Source: Bacillota bacterium | Lineage (GTDB): Bacteria > Bacillota > Desulfotomaculia > Desulfotomaculales > VENG01 | Length of the DNA stretch: 64,000 nt | NCBI GenBank assembly: GCA_009711705.1 | Contig: VENG01000017.1 | Span: 86,617 to 150,616 of the forward strand | Direction: 5' to 3' | Shown: one piece after another, positions 17,581-25,347 of the stretch | How the letters are laid out: each line of letters starts with the position of its first letter | Numbering within the stretch: position 1 is the stretch's first letter | Program-made: the position numbers and the translations under genes | Notes under the pieces: generated by a model | Database searches by the model: none | Told to the model about the DNA's origin: nothing | Seen by the model: the letters and a program-made list of their open reading frames with translations, nothing else

Positions 17581-18333
17581 TTATCTTATACCCCCGCCAC
17601 AGGTAGGACAGTCCGGACTCCTTTCCACATCCACATTAAAAAATTGCATCGATAGCCCGTCATAGGTTAAGATTCTTCCGGTGAGAAGTTCCCCCAGCCC
17701 TATCGAATACTTTATTACTTCGGTAGCAAGTATAGAACCGATTACCCCGGGAACAGTACCTAAAACCCCCTCTTCCCGGCAGGTAGGTGCATTGCTGTCC
17801 GGCTCGCTAGGAAATATACAGCGTAGGCACGGGGTGGATCCGGGGATTACAGTCATGGCTTGCCCCACAAACCCCAACACCCCCCCGTACATATACGCAA
17901 TACCATAGCGCACACATGCATCGTTAATAAGAAAACGAGTAGGGAAACTGTCGGTTCCGTCCGCCACAGCGTCATATCCTCTGATTTTATCCAAATAGTT
18001 TTTTTCGGTTAACCTTTCCCGATACCCTATTACTTCAACACCCGGGTTGAGCTTTTTCAACTTTTCTGCTGCAGACTCAACCTTGGGCCTGTTTACATCC
18101 CCGGTCCAGTGAATGATCTGGCGTTGAAGGTTGGAATAATCCACATCATCGGCATCCATGATTCCTAATACGCCGACCCCGGCCGCAGCCAGGTAAAAGG
18201 CAATAGGTGAGCCCAGCCCCCCGGCACCTACCACCAGTACCTTTGAATTTAATAATTTTTGTTGACCCTTAGCCCCTATACCGTTAAGTAAAATGTTTCT
18301 ATCATAACGAAGGAGTTGTTGTTCATCTAACAT
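17581..18333 (-). CDS. MoeB/HesA/ThiF-family sulfur-carrier adenylyltransferase
   Basis: Activates the C-terminal Gly-Gly of a MoaD-like carrier by adenylation. 250 aa from ATG 18333 (GGAGGTGAGGAA). ATP site VLVVGAGGLGSP (about residue 30), DADDVDYSNLQRQ, the DGTDSFPTRFLIND segment, a catalytic-Cys region TCREEGVLGTVPG (about 185), and two Zn-binding CxxC pairs (CLRC, CPTC). No rhodanese domain, unlike many MoeB/MoeZ proteins. Last gene of the AOR2-moaD-HTH-moaA-moaC-MOSC-mobB series, so the carrier at 21325-21564 is the likely substrate. Confidence 0.9.
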   Translation of the reverse strand: MLDEQQLLRYDRNILLNGIGAKGQQKLLNSKVLVVGAGGLGSPIAFYLAAAGVGVLGIMDADDVDYSNLQRQIIHWTGDVNRPKVESAAEKLKKLNPGVEVIGYRERLTEKNYLDKIRGYDAVADGTDSFPTRFLINDACVRYGIAYMYGGVLGFVGQAMTVIPGSTPCLRCIFPSEPDSNAPTCREEGVLGTVPGVIGSILATEVIKYSIGLGELLTGRILTYDGLSMQFFNVDVERSPDCPTCGGGIR

Positions 18334-18376
18334 TTCCTCACCTCCATACAAAAGCGGCGAGCTAAAAGCTCACCGT

Positions 18377-18889
18377 TTATCTTAAATACAACGTTTCCAG
18401 CAAATCCGCCACACCCCTTGCATCACCAGGTGCAAAGCACGGAACTGTTTCACCGTCCGTTTGCTTAATGACGCTTGACTCCTCCACCAGCGCTACCATT
18501 TCTTCTGCAGCGGCAGCCGGGCTTGACTCTTGCCGGTGGCGCCGCACCTCGATTTTAGGTGTGTTTTCAGATTTAAATCCTTCTGTAATAATAATATCCA
18601 TTTCGGGCATTAAGCTGGAAACATCATCTAAACTTGGATTCTCCCATTTTTTATAAACAAAAAATCCACATTTTCCCGCCAGTGATACAGCATCTGCCCC
18701 TGCCCGGGAGTGCTGCCAGGTGTCTTTTCCGGGCTTATCAAATTCCACGTCCCCGTGATGATGTTTTACCGTACCCACCCGGTAGCCACGGGCTTTAAGT
18801 TCCCGCACCAATTTGGTTAAAAAAGTGGTTTTACCTGAATTTGACCACCCCACCACTGAAATTACCGGTGGTCCCTTTGATGCTTGCAA
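18377..18889 (-). CDS. mobB: Molybdopterin-guanine dinucleotide biosynthesis protein MobB
   Basis: GTP-binding adaptor for Mo/W-cofactor maturation. 170 aa; P-loop GWSNSGKTT at residues 14-22, TVKHHHGDVEFDKPGKDTWQ, and EMDIIITEGFK, all typical. Starts TTG at 18889, 2 nt behind the stop of the MOSC gene, whose last bases carry the ribosome site (GGTGGTGGA). MobA is not in the window. Confidence 0.92.
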   Translation of the reverse strand: MQASKGPPVISVVGWSNSGKTTFLTKLVRELKARGYRVGTVKHHHGDVEFDKPGKDTWQHSRAGADAVSLAGKCGFFVYKKWENPSLDDVSSLMPEMDIIITEGFKSENTPKIEVRRHRQESSPAAAAEEMVALVEESSVIKQTDGETVPCFAPGDARGVADLLETLYLR

Positions 18890-18891
18890 AA

Positions 18892-19326
18892 TCAGTCCAC
18901 CACCTGTATGCTGTCTCCTACCTTTACCGGACCACCCTGCAGCACTTTAATAAATATACCTTCTCTGGGCATCACGCAGTCTCCCGCCTGCTCGTAAATG
19001 GCGCACCGGTTATGACACTTCTTGCCTATTTGGGTTACTTCACCTACACACTCTGAACCTATATTTATTTTAGTACCAACCGGCAGCGAGACAAGGTTAA
19101 TCCCCTCGGTGGTCAAATTTTCAGCAAAATCTCCGGGCCCTACATCCAGGCCCTGTTCGACCATCTTTTGAATACTTTCCATGGCCAGCAGGCTTACCTG
19201 GCGGTGCCACGGTCCCCCGTGTGCATCTCCTTCCAGGCCAAAATCCAGCATCAAAACACCTGCACCCACATTCTTTTTGCGCATCCCTTTTTCAGGACTG
19301 GTACATACCGCTTTAATTACTCCCAA
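18892..19326 (-). CDS. MOSC domain protein
   Basis: 144 aa. MOSC domains bind sulfur or the Mo/W centre and occur in cofactor sulfurases and in Moco-pathway operons. Visible: [16 protein letters not shown] near the N-terminus, [17 protein letters not shown], the [15 protein letters not shown] core and [20 protein letters not shown] with a cysteine cluster. Starts TTG at 19326 with GGAGG 7 nt upstream, and overlaps the end of moaC by 10 nt. It resembles the stand-alone MOSC proteins found beside mogA/moaC in clostridia. Confidence 0.9.
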   Translation of the reverse strand: MGVIKAVCTSPEKGMRKKNVGAGVLMLDFGLEGDAHGGPWHRQVSLLAMESIQKMVEQGLDVGPGDFAENLTTEGINLVSLPVGTKINIGSECVGEVTQIGKKCHNRCAIYEQAGDCVMPREGIFIKVLQGGPVKVGDSIQVVD

Positions 19327-19832
19327 TGTTGTTCCTCCCCCTCTCTGAGGTATTTCCCGCTTTTACCGCCTGTCTTTTGCACCAGGCGAGCATTATTTAT
19401 AGTCATGCCTTTATCTGCTGATTTACACATGTCATAGATGGTCAGGGCAGTAACGGAAACCGCTGTCAGGGCCTCCATTTCAACTCCGGTTTTACCTGTG
19501 GTACGCACCCTGGCTTCTATCTCAACGGCATCAGGCTCCCGGAACTTAAAATCAACATTGACCCCGGTTAAAGCTATGGGATGGGCCATGGGAATAAGGC
19601 GTCCGGTTTCTTTGGCTCCCATAATTCCGGCTACCCTGGCTACATTTAAAACATCACCTTTAGCAAAACGACCTTGCTTAACCAGGCGTAGGGTTTCAGG
19701 CTGCATTAAAACCTCTGCCCGGGCCACCGCCTCTCTTGCAGTGTCACCCTTGGCACTGATATCAACCATCCGCGCCCGGCCCTGGCTGTCAAAATGATTT
19801 AAATCGGGGAACCCCGGCATTCCACCGCTCAT
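19317..19832 (-). CDS. moaC: Cyclic pyranopterin monophosphate synthase MoaC
   Basis: Second step of pterin cofactor synthesis (3',8-cyclo-GTP to cPMP). About 171 aa from ATG 19832 (GGAG 7 nt upstream; the longer frame from 19850 is less supported). Signature segments: [71 protein letters not shown], and catalytic [20 protein letters not shown]. Normal length. Directly downstream of moaA. Confidence 0.97.
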   Translation of the reverse strand: MSGGMPGFPDLNHFDSQGRARMVDISAKGDTAREAVARAEVLMQPETLRLVKQGRFAKGDVLNVARVAGIMGAKETGRLIPMAHPIALTGVNVDFKFREPDAVEIEARVRTTGKTGVEMEALTAVSVTALTIYDMCKSADKGMTINNARLVQKTGGKSGKYLREGEEQHWE

Positions 19833-19856
19833 TTTACTGCTCCCGCTCAAAAGCTA

Positions 19857-20837
19857 TCATCCCCCAATCTGTGACATTAGCTTCGTTTTATCCTTCCATC
19901 CGCCGGACATATTATGCCTGTTGGGCTTAACCTTCGCTGCTTTAACAAACTGCCTGCTCAGCTCCAACAAAGAAGCTCCGCTTCGAAGAGGAGTTTTAAT
20001 ATCTAATTCCCTGTCGCTGTACAAGCACGGCCTAATACTGCCGGTTGCCGTAAGACGCAGGCGGTTGCAGGCAGTACAAAAATGGTTGCTGATGGCGGTT
20101 ATAAATCCTATAGTTCCCGGAGCGTTTCCTATTCTGTAATAACTGGCCGGTCCGGCACCAGTTGGTTTATTAACCGGCTGGAGTTTACCCAGCCCGGCTT
20201 CAACAGCGATGCTAACCTCCTGAGCACTGACAAAACCACTCTTTACCAAGGAATCTGACTGGCCGATAGGCATAAGTTCAATAAAACGCATATGCAGTGG
20301 GTAATCCACAGCCAGCTTGGCTAAATCTATAATTTCATCATCATTGACTCCCCTGACCACCACGGCATTTAATTTTACAGGATGCAAACCAAGTTTTAAT
20401 GCAGTTTCAATACCGTTTTTTACGTCCTGCAGCCGTCCCACCCGGGTAATCTCCTTAAAGCGCCTGTGATTCAAGGTGTCAAGGCTGATATTCACCCGTC
20501 TTAGACCCGCCTCTCTAAGTTGAGGCCCCAGCTGCTCCAGTAACATTCCATTAGTGGTGATGGCAATATCATCTATAGTTTCAACGTCTGCCACTGATCT
20601 TATTAGTTTCACAACCCCCTTGCGCACAAGGGGCTCTCCGCCCGTCAGCCGCACTTTTCTTATGCCTACACCTGCGGCTGCCTGCACCAGCGTTTCCATT
20701 TCTTCTATGGTTAAAATTTCTTCATGTGGTATATGATTGACACCTTCTGCGGGCATACAATAAACGCAGCGCAAATTACAGCGGTCTGTTACAGAAATTC
20801 TTAGATAATTAATGTTTCGTTGACAAGCATCCAGCAT
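19857..20837 (-). CDS. moaA: GTP 3',8-cyclase MoaA
   Basis: Radical SAM enzyme starting pterin-cofactor biosynthesis from GTP. 326 aa. N-terminal cluster CNLRCVYC (about residues 20-27), SAM-binding RLTGGEPLVRKG, and the C-terminal second cluster CTACNRLRLTATGSIRPCL (about 258-276). Ends in Gly-Gly, needed for activity in the family. In an operon with moaC and the AOR2 genes, so it most likely feeds the tungsten enzyme. Confidence 0.97.
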   Translation of the reverse strand: MLDACQRNINYLRISVTDRCNLRCVYCMPAEGVNHIPHEEILTIEEMETLVQAAAGVGIRKVRLTGGEPLVRKGVVKLIRSVADVETIDDIAITTNGMLLEQLGPQLREAGLRRVNISLDTLNHRRFKEITRVGRLQDVKNGIETALKLGLHPVKLNAVVVRGVNDDEIIDLAKLAVDYPLHMRFIELMPIGQSDSLVKSGFVSAQEVSIAVEAGLGKLQPVNKPTGAGPASYYRIGNAPGTIGFITAISNHFCTACNRLRLTATGSIRPCLYSDRELDIKTPLRSGASLLELSRQFVKAAKVKPNRHNMSGGWKDKTKLMSQIGG

Positions 20838-20911
20838 ATCTTTCCACCTTCTTTACTAGAACGTATCCGACCCTTATGCTTTACAATGCATAACGCTTGG
20901 AAAAAATAAAG

Positions 20912-21292
20912 CTATTCGCCAAACCAATTCTGAAAGCTTTTTTCCATCGCTGATTTTAGATCATCATTAAAAGAGCGATAGCATTCCACCAATTCAGTTG
21001 CCTCTAATGTCAAAACAGTTCCACCGCCACTTTCTCCGCCGGTCTGGCTCAACACAAGGGATATTCCCCACTGTTTTTCAAAAGCTTTTATTTTGCCCCA
21101 GGCTGCACGATAGGACATATCCATCAATTTTGCCGCCTGTGAGATGGAACCATAGTTATGAATCAAGGATAATAATTCAAACAGCCCATCACCGAATACT
21201 ACCCCGTCTTTTTCCAGCCAAACTTTATAGCCGGGTTTAAGACCTTTAAACAAAGCGGGGTTTCTATCATGAGGGGCTAAAGCACGATGCAT
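20912..21292 (-). CDS. ModE-type winged-helix regulator lacking the molybdate-binding domain
   Basis: 126 aa, ATG 21292 behind GGGGGTGAGGGT. LysR/ModE N-terminal HTH: LLSLIHNYGSISQAAKLMDM and SYRAAWGKIKAFEKQWGISL. Only the DNA-binding part is present; the C-terminal di-MOP molybdate/tungstate domains of classical ModE are absent. Such short proteins are common beside Mo/W cofactor and transport genes and probably regulate them. Whether it senses metal itself cannot be read from the sequence. Confidence 0.88.
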   Translation of the reverse strand: MHRALAPHDRNPALFKGLKPGYKVWLEKDGVVFGDGLFELLSLIHNYGSISQAAKLMDMSYRAAWGKIKAFEKQWGISLVLSQTGGESGGGTVLTLEATELVECYRSFNDDLKSAMEKSFQNWFGE

Positions 21293-21324
21293 ACCCTCAC
21301 CCCCTGTAAAACGAAATACAAAGA

Positions 21325-21564
21325 CTAGCCACCACCCACCGGCGGAAACAAAGACACACGGTCACCATCATTAAGCTTATAATCCAGATCCTGGTGTTTA
21401 CCGTTAACTAATTTAGTGAATACCTGCTCTTTAGGAATGCTTAAATGATCTAATAATGATCGCAAATCCCAGTTATCTTGGACCTCCACAGAAAAAGGTT
21501 CTCCAAACCTTTTTTGATCCAAAAATTTTTCCAGTCCACTGAAAACCCGTACTTCCACCTGCAT
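21325..21564 (-). CDS. moaD: MoaD-like sulfur-carrier protein
   Basis: 79 aa ubiquitin-fold carrier from ATG 21564 (GGGGTGA upstream); the longer frame to 21651 covers an intercistronic hairpin and is not credible. Visible: VRVFSGLEKFL, SLLDHLSIPKEQVFTKLVNG, LNDGDRVSLFPPVGGG. It ends in Gly-Gly-Gly; MoaD proteins usually stop at Gly-Gly, so the last Gly is unusual and may be trimmed or tolerated. Would supply dithiolene sulfur with MoaE, which is not in this window. Confidence 0.9.
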   Translation of the reverse strand: MQVEVRVFSGLEKFLDQKRFGEPFSVEVQDNWDLRSLLDHLSIPKEQVFTKLVNGKHQDLDYKLNDGDRVSLFPPVGGG

Positions 21565-21623
21565 ATATTCACCCCGCAACAGCGCTACAGTCATACTCTT
21601 TTTCGAACTCACACTAGTAAACA

Positions 21624-21652
21624 GTTGCATGCTGCAAAACACAGCATGCAAC
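21624..21652 (-). repeat. Perfect intercistronic hairpin between AOR2 and moaD
   Basis: GTTGCATGCTG-CAAAACA-CAGCATGCAAC, an 11-bp perfect stem, 11 nt past the AOR2 stop. No T-run follows on the minus strand, so an RNA-processing or stabilising element that separates high AOR2 expression from low cofactor-gene expression is more likely than a full terminator. Confidence 0.75.
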
Positions 21653-21662
21653 CATAATTATA

Positions 21663-23390
21663 CTAGAAATTAAATACTTCGTCCAATTCCTCATCCTTGA
21701 TATCAAATTTAGTCTTGTGGGGCTCTAATTCTTCCGTGGTAAAGAACTCAGGTAAGCGGTCGTCAGCCTTGGTAAAACCGGCCTTGGCATTAAACTCCCG
21801 CTCCACTTTAAGAATCTGCTGCCCCAAAGCTATTACATCATCCGGGGTTAACTCAGTACCATACTGGGCATTAATCATTTCCACGATGGTAGGAACCCCT
21901 TCTGGGTTATCCAGCACAGCAAAGGCTACAAACAAGCACAGCCCGGTAGCGTCCACTGCTGCTGTAGCCACCTGAAGGTTACGGGAAAGCTCTACCTGAC
22001 CGTCGCTCTTGTTAGGGTCAACGTGACCACCCACTTTAAGTATATTGGCGGTTACAGCATAACCGGCAGTATGATCGGCACCCATAGGAGTTGTAGCATA
22101 GGTAACACCGTTACCTTTACAGGAACGCGGGTCATAAGCGGGAATCCCTTGCCCCTTTACGGCAGGCACCCTTGTTATTCCAAAGGCTTTACCGGCCACA
22201 GCAGAACCACCGCCGATAATGCGACCCAGTGGAGTACCTTTTTCCACTTCTTCCAGAGCCTTAATGGCTGCCTCGCCGTCTCCGAAAGCAATAACCCCTG
22301 CTTCAGCCAGTACGCCGAGGGTACATCCAGCCTCGATGGTATCCAGGCCTACATCGTTACAAATATAGTTAAGCTTGGCGACTACATCAAGATCACTTAT
22401 TTCCAAGTTCGGTCCAAAACACCATGCTGTTTCATACTCAATAGGTGCACAAACTTTGCCGTCCGGCATGGGATAAACATTGGAGCAACGCATTACGCAT
22501 CCGGGGTGACAGGCATGAGTTGCTTTACCGCCCCGCTCTTTGGCCACCTCAGCCAGTTTTTCACCGCCAACATCGTTCGCCTTATCAAAGCGACCTTTGC
22601 TAAAGTTACGCACAGGCAGTGCACCGGCTTCATTAATAATGTTCATTAAGACGTTAGTCCCGTAAGCCGGAAGTCCCTGACCACATACTGGGTGATCTAA
22701 CAGTATTTTGGTAAACTTCTTGGCTGCTACTTTGAAAGCGTCACTGTCCTGAACAGGGGCATCAAAGGTTTTATTGCAATCTATAACAATGGCCTTTAAG
22801 CCCTTTGAGCCCATCACAGCACCAAGTCCGCCGCGACCGGCATAGCGACTGCTGTTTCCTTCGGTATCGTTATTAGTTAATCCCGCAGAAGGCATAAGCA
22901 TTTCACCGGCAGGTCCAATGGTTATAACCGCTACTTTATCATTGAAGCGCTCGCGGCAGATTTTTGTTACATCATAGGTACCTTTACCGGCCAGGTCATC
23001 TGCTGCTACTAACTCAGCTCCCTCTTCACTGAGCTTAAGCATATAACTTCCTTTTTCCGCCGGCTTGCCTTCAATAACAATAGCCTTTATACCCATACTA
23101 CCCAATTTTTGAGAAGAGATGCCACCGGCATTTGATTCCTTGATACCACCTGTGAGCGGGCTCTTCCCCCCTACTGAAAGGCGTCCGGAAGAAGGTGCAT
23201 TAGTCCCGGAAAGTAGTCCCGGAGCAATAACCAGCTTATTGAATTCACCCAGAGGCTCACATGTGGGAGGAACATCGTCCAATACCATTTGAGAAGTTAG
23301 GCCACGCCCACCTAATGCTGCATATTTTTCCGGCACATCTTCAAACTTTACTTCCTTTGTGGTCATATTGACTCTTAAAATCTTTGGCAC
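21663..23390 (-). CDS. Aldehyde ferredoxin oxidoreductase, tungsten-type (AOR2)
   Basis: 575-aa COG2414 protein, a distinct paralogue of AOR1. N-terminal domain with ALGGRGLTSQMVLDD; cofactor segment RYAGRGGLGAVMGSKGLKAI near residue 190; cluster cysteines CHPGCVMRC near 295 with a later Cys in DATGLCLF; pocket DPRSCKGNGVTYATTPMGAD. It keeps the usual AOR length (about 600). No ferredoxin subunit is adjacent, so it may work as a single-subunit AOR with free ferredoxin. First gene of the sigma-54-promoted series leading into moaD and the pterin genes. Confidence 0.93.
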   Translation of the reverse strand: MPKILRVNMTTKEVKFEDVPEKYAALGGRGLTSQMVLDDVPPTCEPLGEFNKLVIAPGLLSGTNAPSSGRLSVGGKSPLTGGIKESNAGGISSQKLGSMGIKAIVIEGKPAEKGSYMLKLSEEGAELVAADDLAGKGTYDVTKICRERFNDKVAVITIGPAGEMLMPSAGLTNNDTEGNSSRYAGRGGLGAVMGSKGLKAIVIDCNKTFDAPVQDSDAFKVAAKKFTKILLDHPVCGQGLPAYGTNVLMNIINEAGALPVRNFSKGRFDKANDVGGEKLAEVAKERGGKATHACHPGCVMRCSNVYPMPDGKVCAPIEYETAWCFGPNLEISDLDVVAKLNYICNDVGLDTIEAGCTLGVLAEAGVIAFGDGEAAIKALEEVEKGTPLGRIIGGGSAVAGKAFGITRVPAVKGQGIPAYDPRSCKGNGVTYATTPMGADHTAGYAVTANILKVGGHVDPNKSDGQVELSRNLQVATAAVDATGLCLFVAFAVLDNPEGVPTIVEMINAQYGTELTPDDVIALGQQILKVEREFNAKAGFTKADDRLPEFFTTEELEPHKTKFDIKDEELDEVFNF

Positions 23391-23504
23391 TTTATTACCC
23401 CCTTTTAAAAATTAACCAGGTAACATAATATTTCTTATCCAACTTACTTATTATAAAACTACTATACTTAAATTTTTTTCCCTGCTTATTTCTTATATTA
23501 AAAA

Positions 23505-23521
23505 TAGCAAAATTTGTGCCA
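23505..23521 (-). promoter_or_regulatory. Sigma-54 (-24/-12) promoter of AOR2
   Basis: Minus strand reads TGGCAC-AAATT-TTGCTA, matching the sigma-54 consensus TGGCAC-N5-TTGCA in all invariant GG and GC positions. About 115 nt upstream of the AOR2 start codon. A sigma-54 activator gene is 2 kb away. Confidence 0.85.
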
Positions 23522-23563
23522 CTTTTGGAAAAGTTATTGAAGCTCTAAAGAACAACAGCGCTT

Positions 23564-23661
23564 AGCTTGTGTCCAACCACGACACAATGACTTTGCCCCA
23601 AAACGGGACAAGTGTTCCATTTAGGGGCAAAGTCATCTGCCGGACACTGCTGCGACAAGCT
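23564..23661. promoter_or_regulatory. Nested dyad region upstream of the AOR2 sigma-54 promoter
   Basis: Perfect 13-bp inverted repeat ATGACTTTGCCCC (23587-23599 with 23624-23636), flanked by TGTGTC-N7-GACACA (23568-23586), GTGTCC/GGACAC (23569-23574 with 23642-23647) and AGCTTGT/ACAAGCT (23564-23570 with 23655-23661). It sits 45-140 bp upstream of the -24 box, the usual place of sigma-54 activator sites. Confidence 0.65.
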
Positions 23662-23726
23662 GATAAGAATGCAAAAGCCTCTCTTTAACATATAGCGGGA
23701 TGAACCGAATGTGCGGCGCAAAAGAC

Positions 23727-23774
23727 AGGTTGGAAAAATTGTTTTACCAACCTAAAAGAGAGGCAAAGCCTCTC
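23727..23774 (-). terminator. Double hairpin downstream of adh2
   Basis: On the minus strand GAGAGGC-TTT-GCCTCTC followed by TTTT (23754-23774), then a second hairpin AGGTTGG...CCAACCT (23727-23753) ending in T-rich sequence. It lies 34 nt beyond the adh2 stop and separates adh2 from the AOR2 unit. Confidence 0.82.
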
Positions 23775-23807
23775 CTTTGGGTTCAAACAGAAGGGTTATA
23801 TTATTAC

Positions 23808-24974
23808 TTACATAGCCTGCCGGTATATTTCCATTACGTCTTCAAATGTTGCAATTCTGGGATTAGTAAAGCTGCAGGCATCTTTCATAGCGTTTTCGGT
23901 CATTACTTTAAAGTCTTCTTCCTTAACATCTAACTCTTTCAGGCCCGAGGGGATGCCTACATCGACGGATAGCTGCTTAATAGCCTCAATTGCCTTATCA
24001 GCGGCAGCACGTACGCTCAAGCCCTCGGTGTTTTCACCCAAAAATTCTGCTATATCGGCAAAACGCTCAGGGCAGGCAATAATATTAAATTTACTTACAT
24101 GAGGAAGCAGAATGGCGTTACAAACACCGTGGGGGAGGTTATAATAACCACCCAGCTGGTGAGCCATAGCATGTACGTAGCCTAAGCTGGCGTTATTGAA
24201 CGCCATACCGGCCAGAAATTCGGCGTAAGCCATTTTGTCTCTGGCCTCAATGTTGCCGCCGTTGGCCACCGCGTTACGCAGGTTTTCCGAGATCAACTTG
24301 ATAGCCATAACGGCTGCCGAATCCGTCACAGGAGTTGCTGCCACAGATACATAGGCCTCTACAGCATGGGTAAGAGCATCCATACCTGTTGCCGCGGTGA
24401 GCCCTGCAGGCATGCCCACCATCAGCAGGGGGTCGTTAATGGCAACATTTGGGGTTACCCGCCAGTCCACAATAGCCATCTTAACTTTACGGTCGGTGTC
24501 AGTAATAATACAGAAACGAGTCATTTCGCTGCCGGTCCCGGCGGTGGTATTAATAGCAATAAATGGTGGCATTGCTGTTGAAGATTGATCAATACCTTCA
24601 AAATCCCTAATGTTACCACCATTAGTAGCTACAATGCCAACACCCTTGGCACAGTCATGTGAACTGCCGCCGCCTAGGGATATAATCATGTTACAACCAT
24701 TATCCTGGAAAAACTTTAAACCGTCAGCAACATTTTTATCAGTAGGGTTGGGCTCTGCGCCGGAAAAAATAACTGCCTGTGCGCCGACTGCTTCCACCTT
24801 GGCCTTAATATCATCTGCCATGCCGCCGCTCTGTCCCAAAAAGCCATCGGTAACGATAAGAACTTTGCTACCACCGAGAGTTTTTACTTGATTGCCAACC
24901 TCATTAGCTGCACCAACTCCCATTAGGTTAACAGTAGGAATAAAATAACCAAATACCTGTTCTTGTACTGCCAT
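23808..24974 (-). CDS. Iron-containing alcohol dehydrogenase (adh2)
   Basis: Group III Fe-ADH, about 388 aa from ATG 24974 (AGGAGG 10 nt upstream; the ATG at 24983 is too close). NAD-site IISLGGGSSHDCAKGVGI near residue 95; metal site Asp in VAINDPLLMVGMPAGLTAAT and His in ALTHAVEAY, GYVHAMAHQLGG and LPHGVCNAILLPHV, the standard set. Resembles AdhB/MDH-type ethanol and butanol dehydrogenases. Own sigma-54 promoter upstream, own terminator downstream, so a monocistronic, strongly regulated enzyme supplying aldehyde to AOR2, or reducing it. Confidence 0.95.
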   Translation of the reverse strand: MAVQEQVFGYFIPTVNLMGVGAANEVGNQVKTLGGSKVLIVTDGFLGQSGGMADDIKAKVEAVGAQAVIFSGAEPNPTDKNVADGLKFFQDNGCNMIISLGGGSSHDCAKGVGIVATNGGNIRDFEGIDQSSTAMPPFIAINTTAGTGSEMTRFCIITDTDRKVKMAIVDWRVTPNVAINDPLLMVGMPAGLTAATGMDALTHAVEAYVSVAATPVTDSAAVMAIKLISENLRNAVANGGNIEARDKMAYAEFLAGMAFNNASLGYVHAMAHQLGGYYNLPHGVCNAILLPHVSKFNIIACPERFADIAEFLGENTEGLSVRAAADKAIEAIKQLSVDVGIPSGLKELDVKEEDFKVMTENAMKDACSFTNPRIATFEDVMEIYRQAM

Positions 24975-25082
24975 CTTGACCATACCTCCTAAATTAAATG
25001 TTTTTTTAAAAATTATTTCTTACATCAGAAGGAGAAAAGACTATCCCTTTCCCTTCTCTTTACTGTCTGATTATTTAGAAAA

Positions 25083-25097
25083 GCAAGCAGCGTGCCA
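25083..25097 (-). promoter_or_regulatory. Sigma-54 (-24/-12) promoter of adh2
   Basis: Minus strand TGGCACG-CTGC-TTGC, an exact match to TGGCACG-N4-TTGC, followed by TT. About 110 nt upstream of the adh2 start. Confidence 0.88.
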
Positions 25098-25100
25098 GAG

Positions 25101-25240
25101 CCTTGTAGTCCTTGAGGGACAAGGATTGAACAAAAATTCACAACATTTGTAGAATTAATGCCCTGTCTTTAACTAAAAAGGTCGGCAAAATTCACTTTTA
25201 TCGTACAATAATTACACAACTACCTGTTCCATGCTGGAAC
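25101..25240. promoter_or_regulatory. Dyads upstream of the adh2 sigma-54 promoter
   Basis: CCTTGT...GTCC-TTGAG-GGAC-AAGG (25101-25124) touches the -24 side, and a perfect 15-bp dyad GTTCCA-TGC-TGGAAC lies at 25226-25240, about 130-140 bp upstream. The 8-mer TGTTCCAT is shared with the AOR2 upstream region (23614-23621). Candidate activator sites. The remaining bases of 24984-25347 show nothing else apart from the promoter and the terminator below. Confidence 0.55.
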
Positions 25241-25309
25241 GGTGCGCCACATGAGGACAAACAGTTAGGGTCAGGCACCTTTTAGGTATACTTTCCTAAA
25301 GTGTAAAAA

Positions 25310-25343
25310 AAGCCAAGAAGCAATTGATTTAGCTTCCTGGCTT
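25310..25343 (-). terminator. Rho-independent terminator of the adh3-kinase-regulator operon
   Basis: Minus strand AAGCCAGGAAGC-N10-GCTTCTTGGCTT followed by T-run TTTTTT, 5 nt past the regulator stop. Confidence 0.9.
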
Positions 25344-25347
25344 ACAT

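Noticed and set aside
21565..21651. N-terminal extension of MoaD
   Set aside because: The extra 29 codons cover the intercistronic hairpin; the internal ATG has a good ribosome site and gives the normal carrier length.
23391..23560. Moco/Tuco riboswitch before AOR2
   Set aside because: I could not find the conserved Moco-RNA core; the strong structure lies upstream of the sigma-54 promoter and so would not be transcribed with AOR2.
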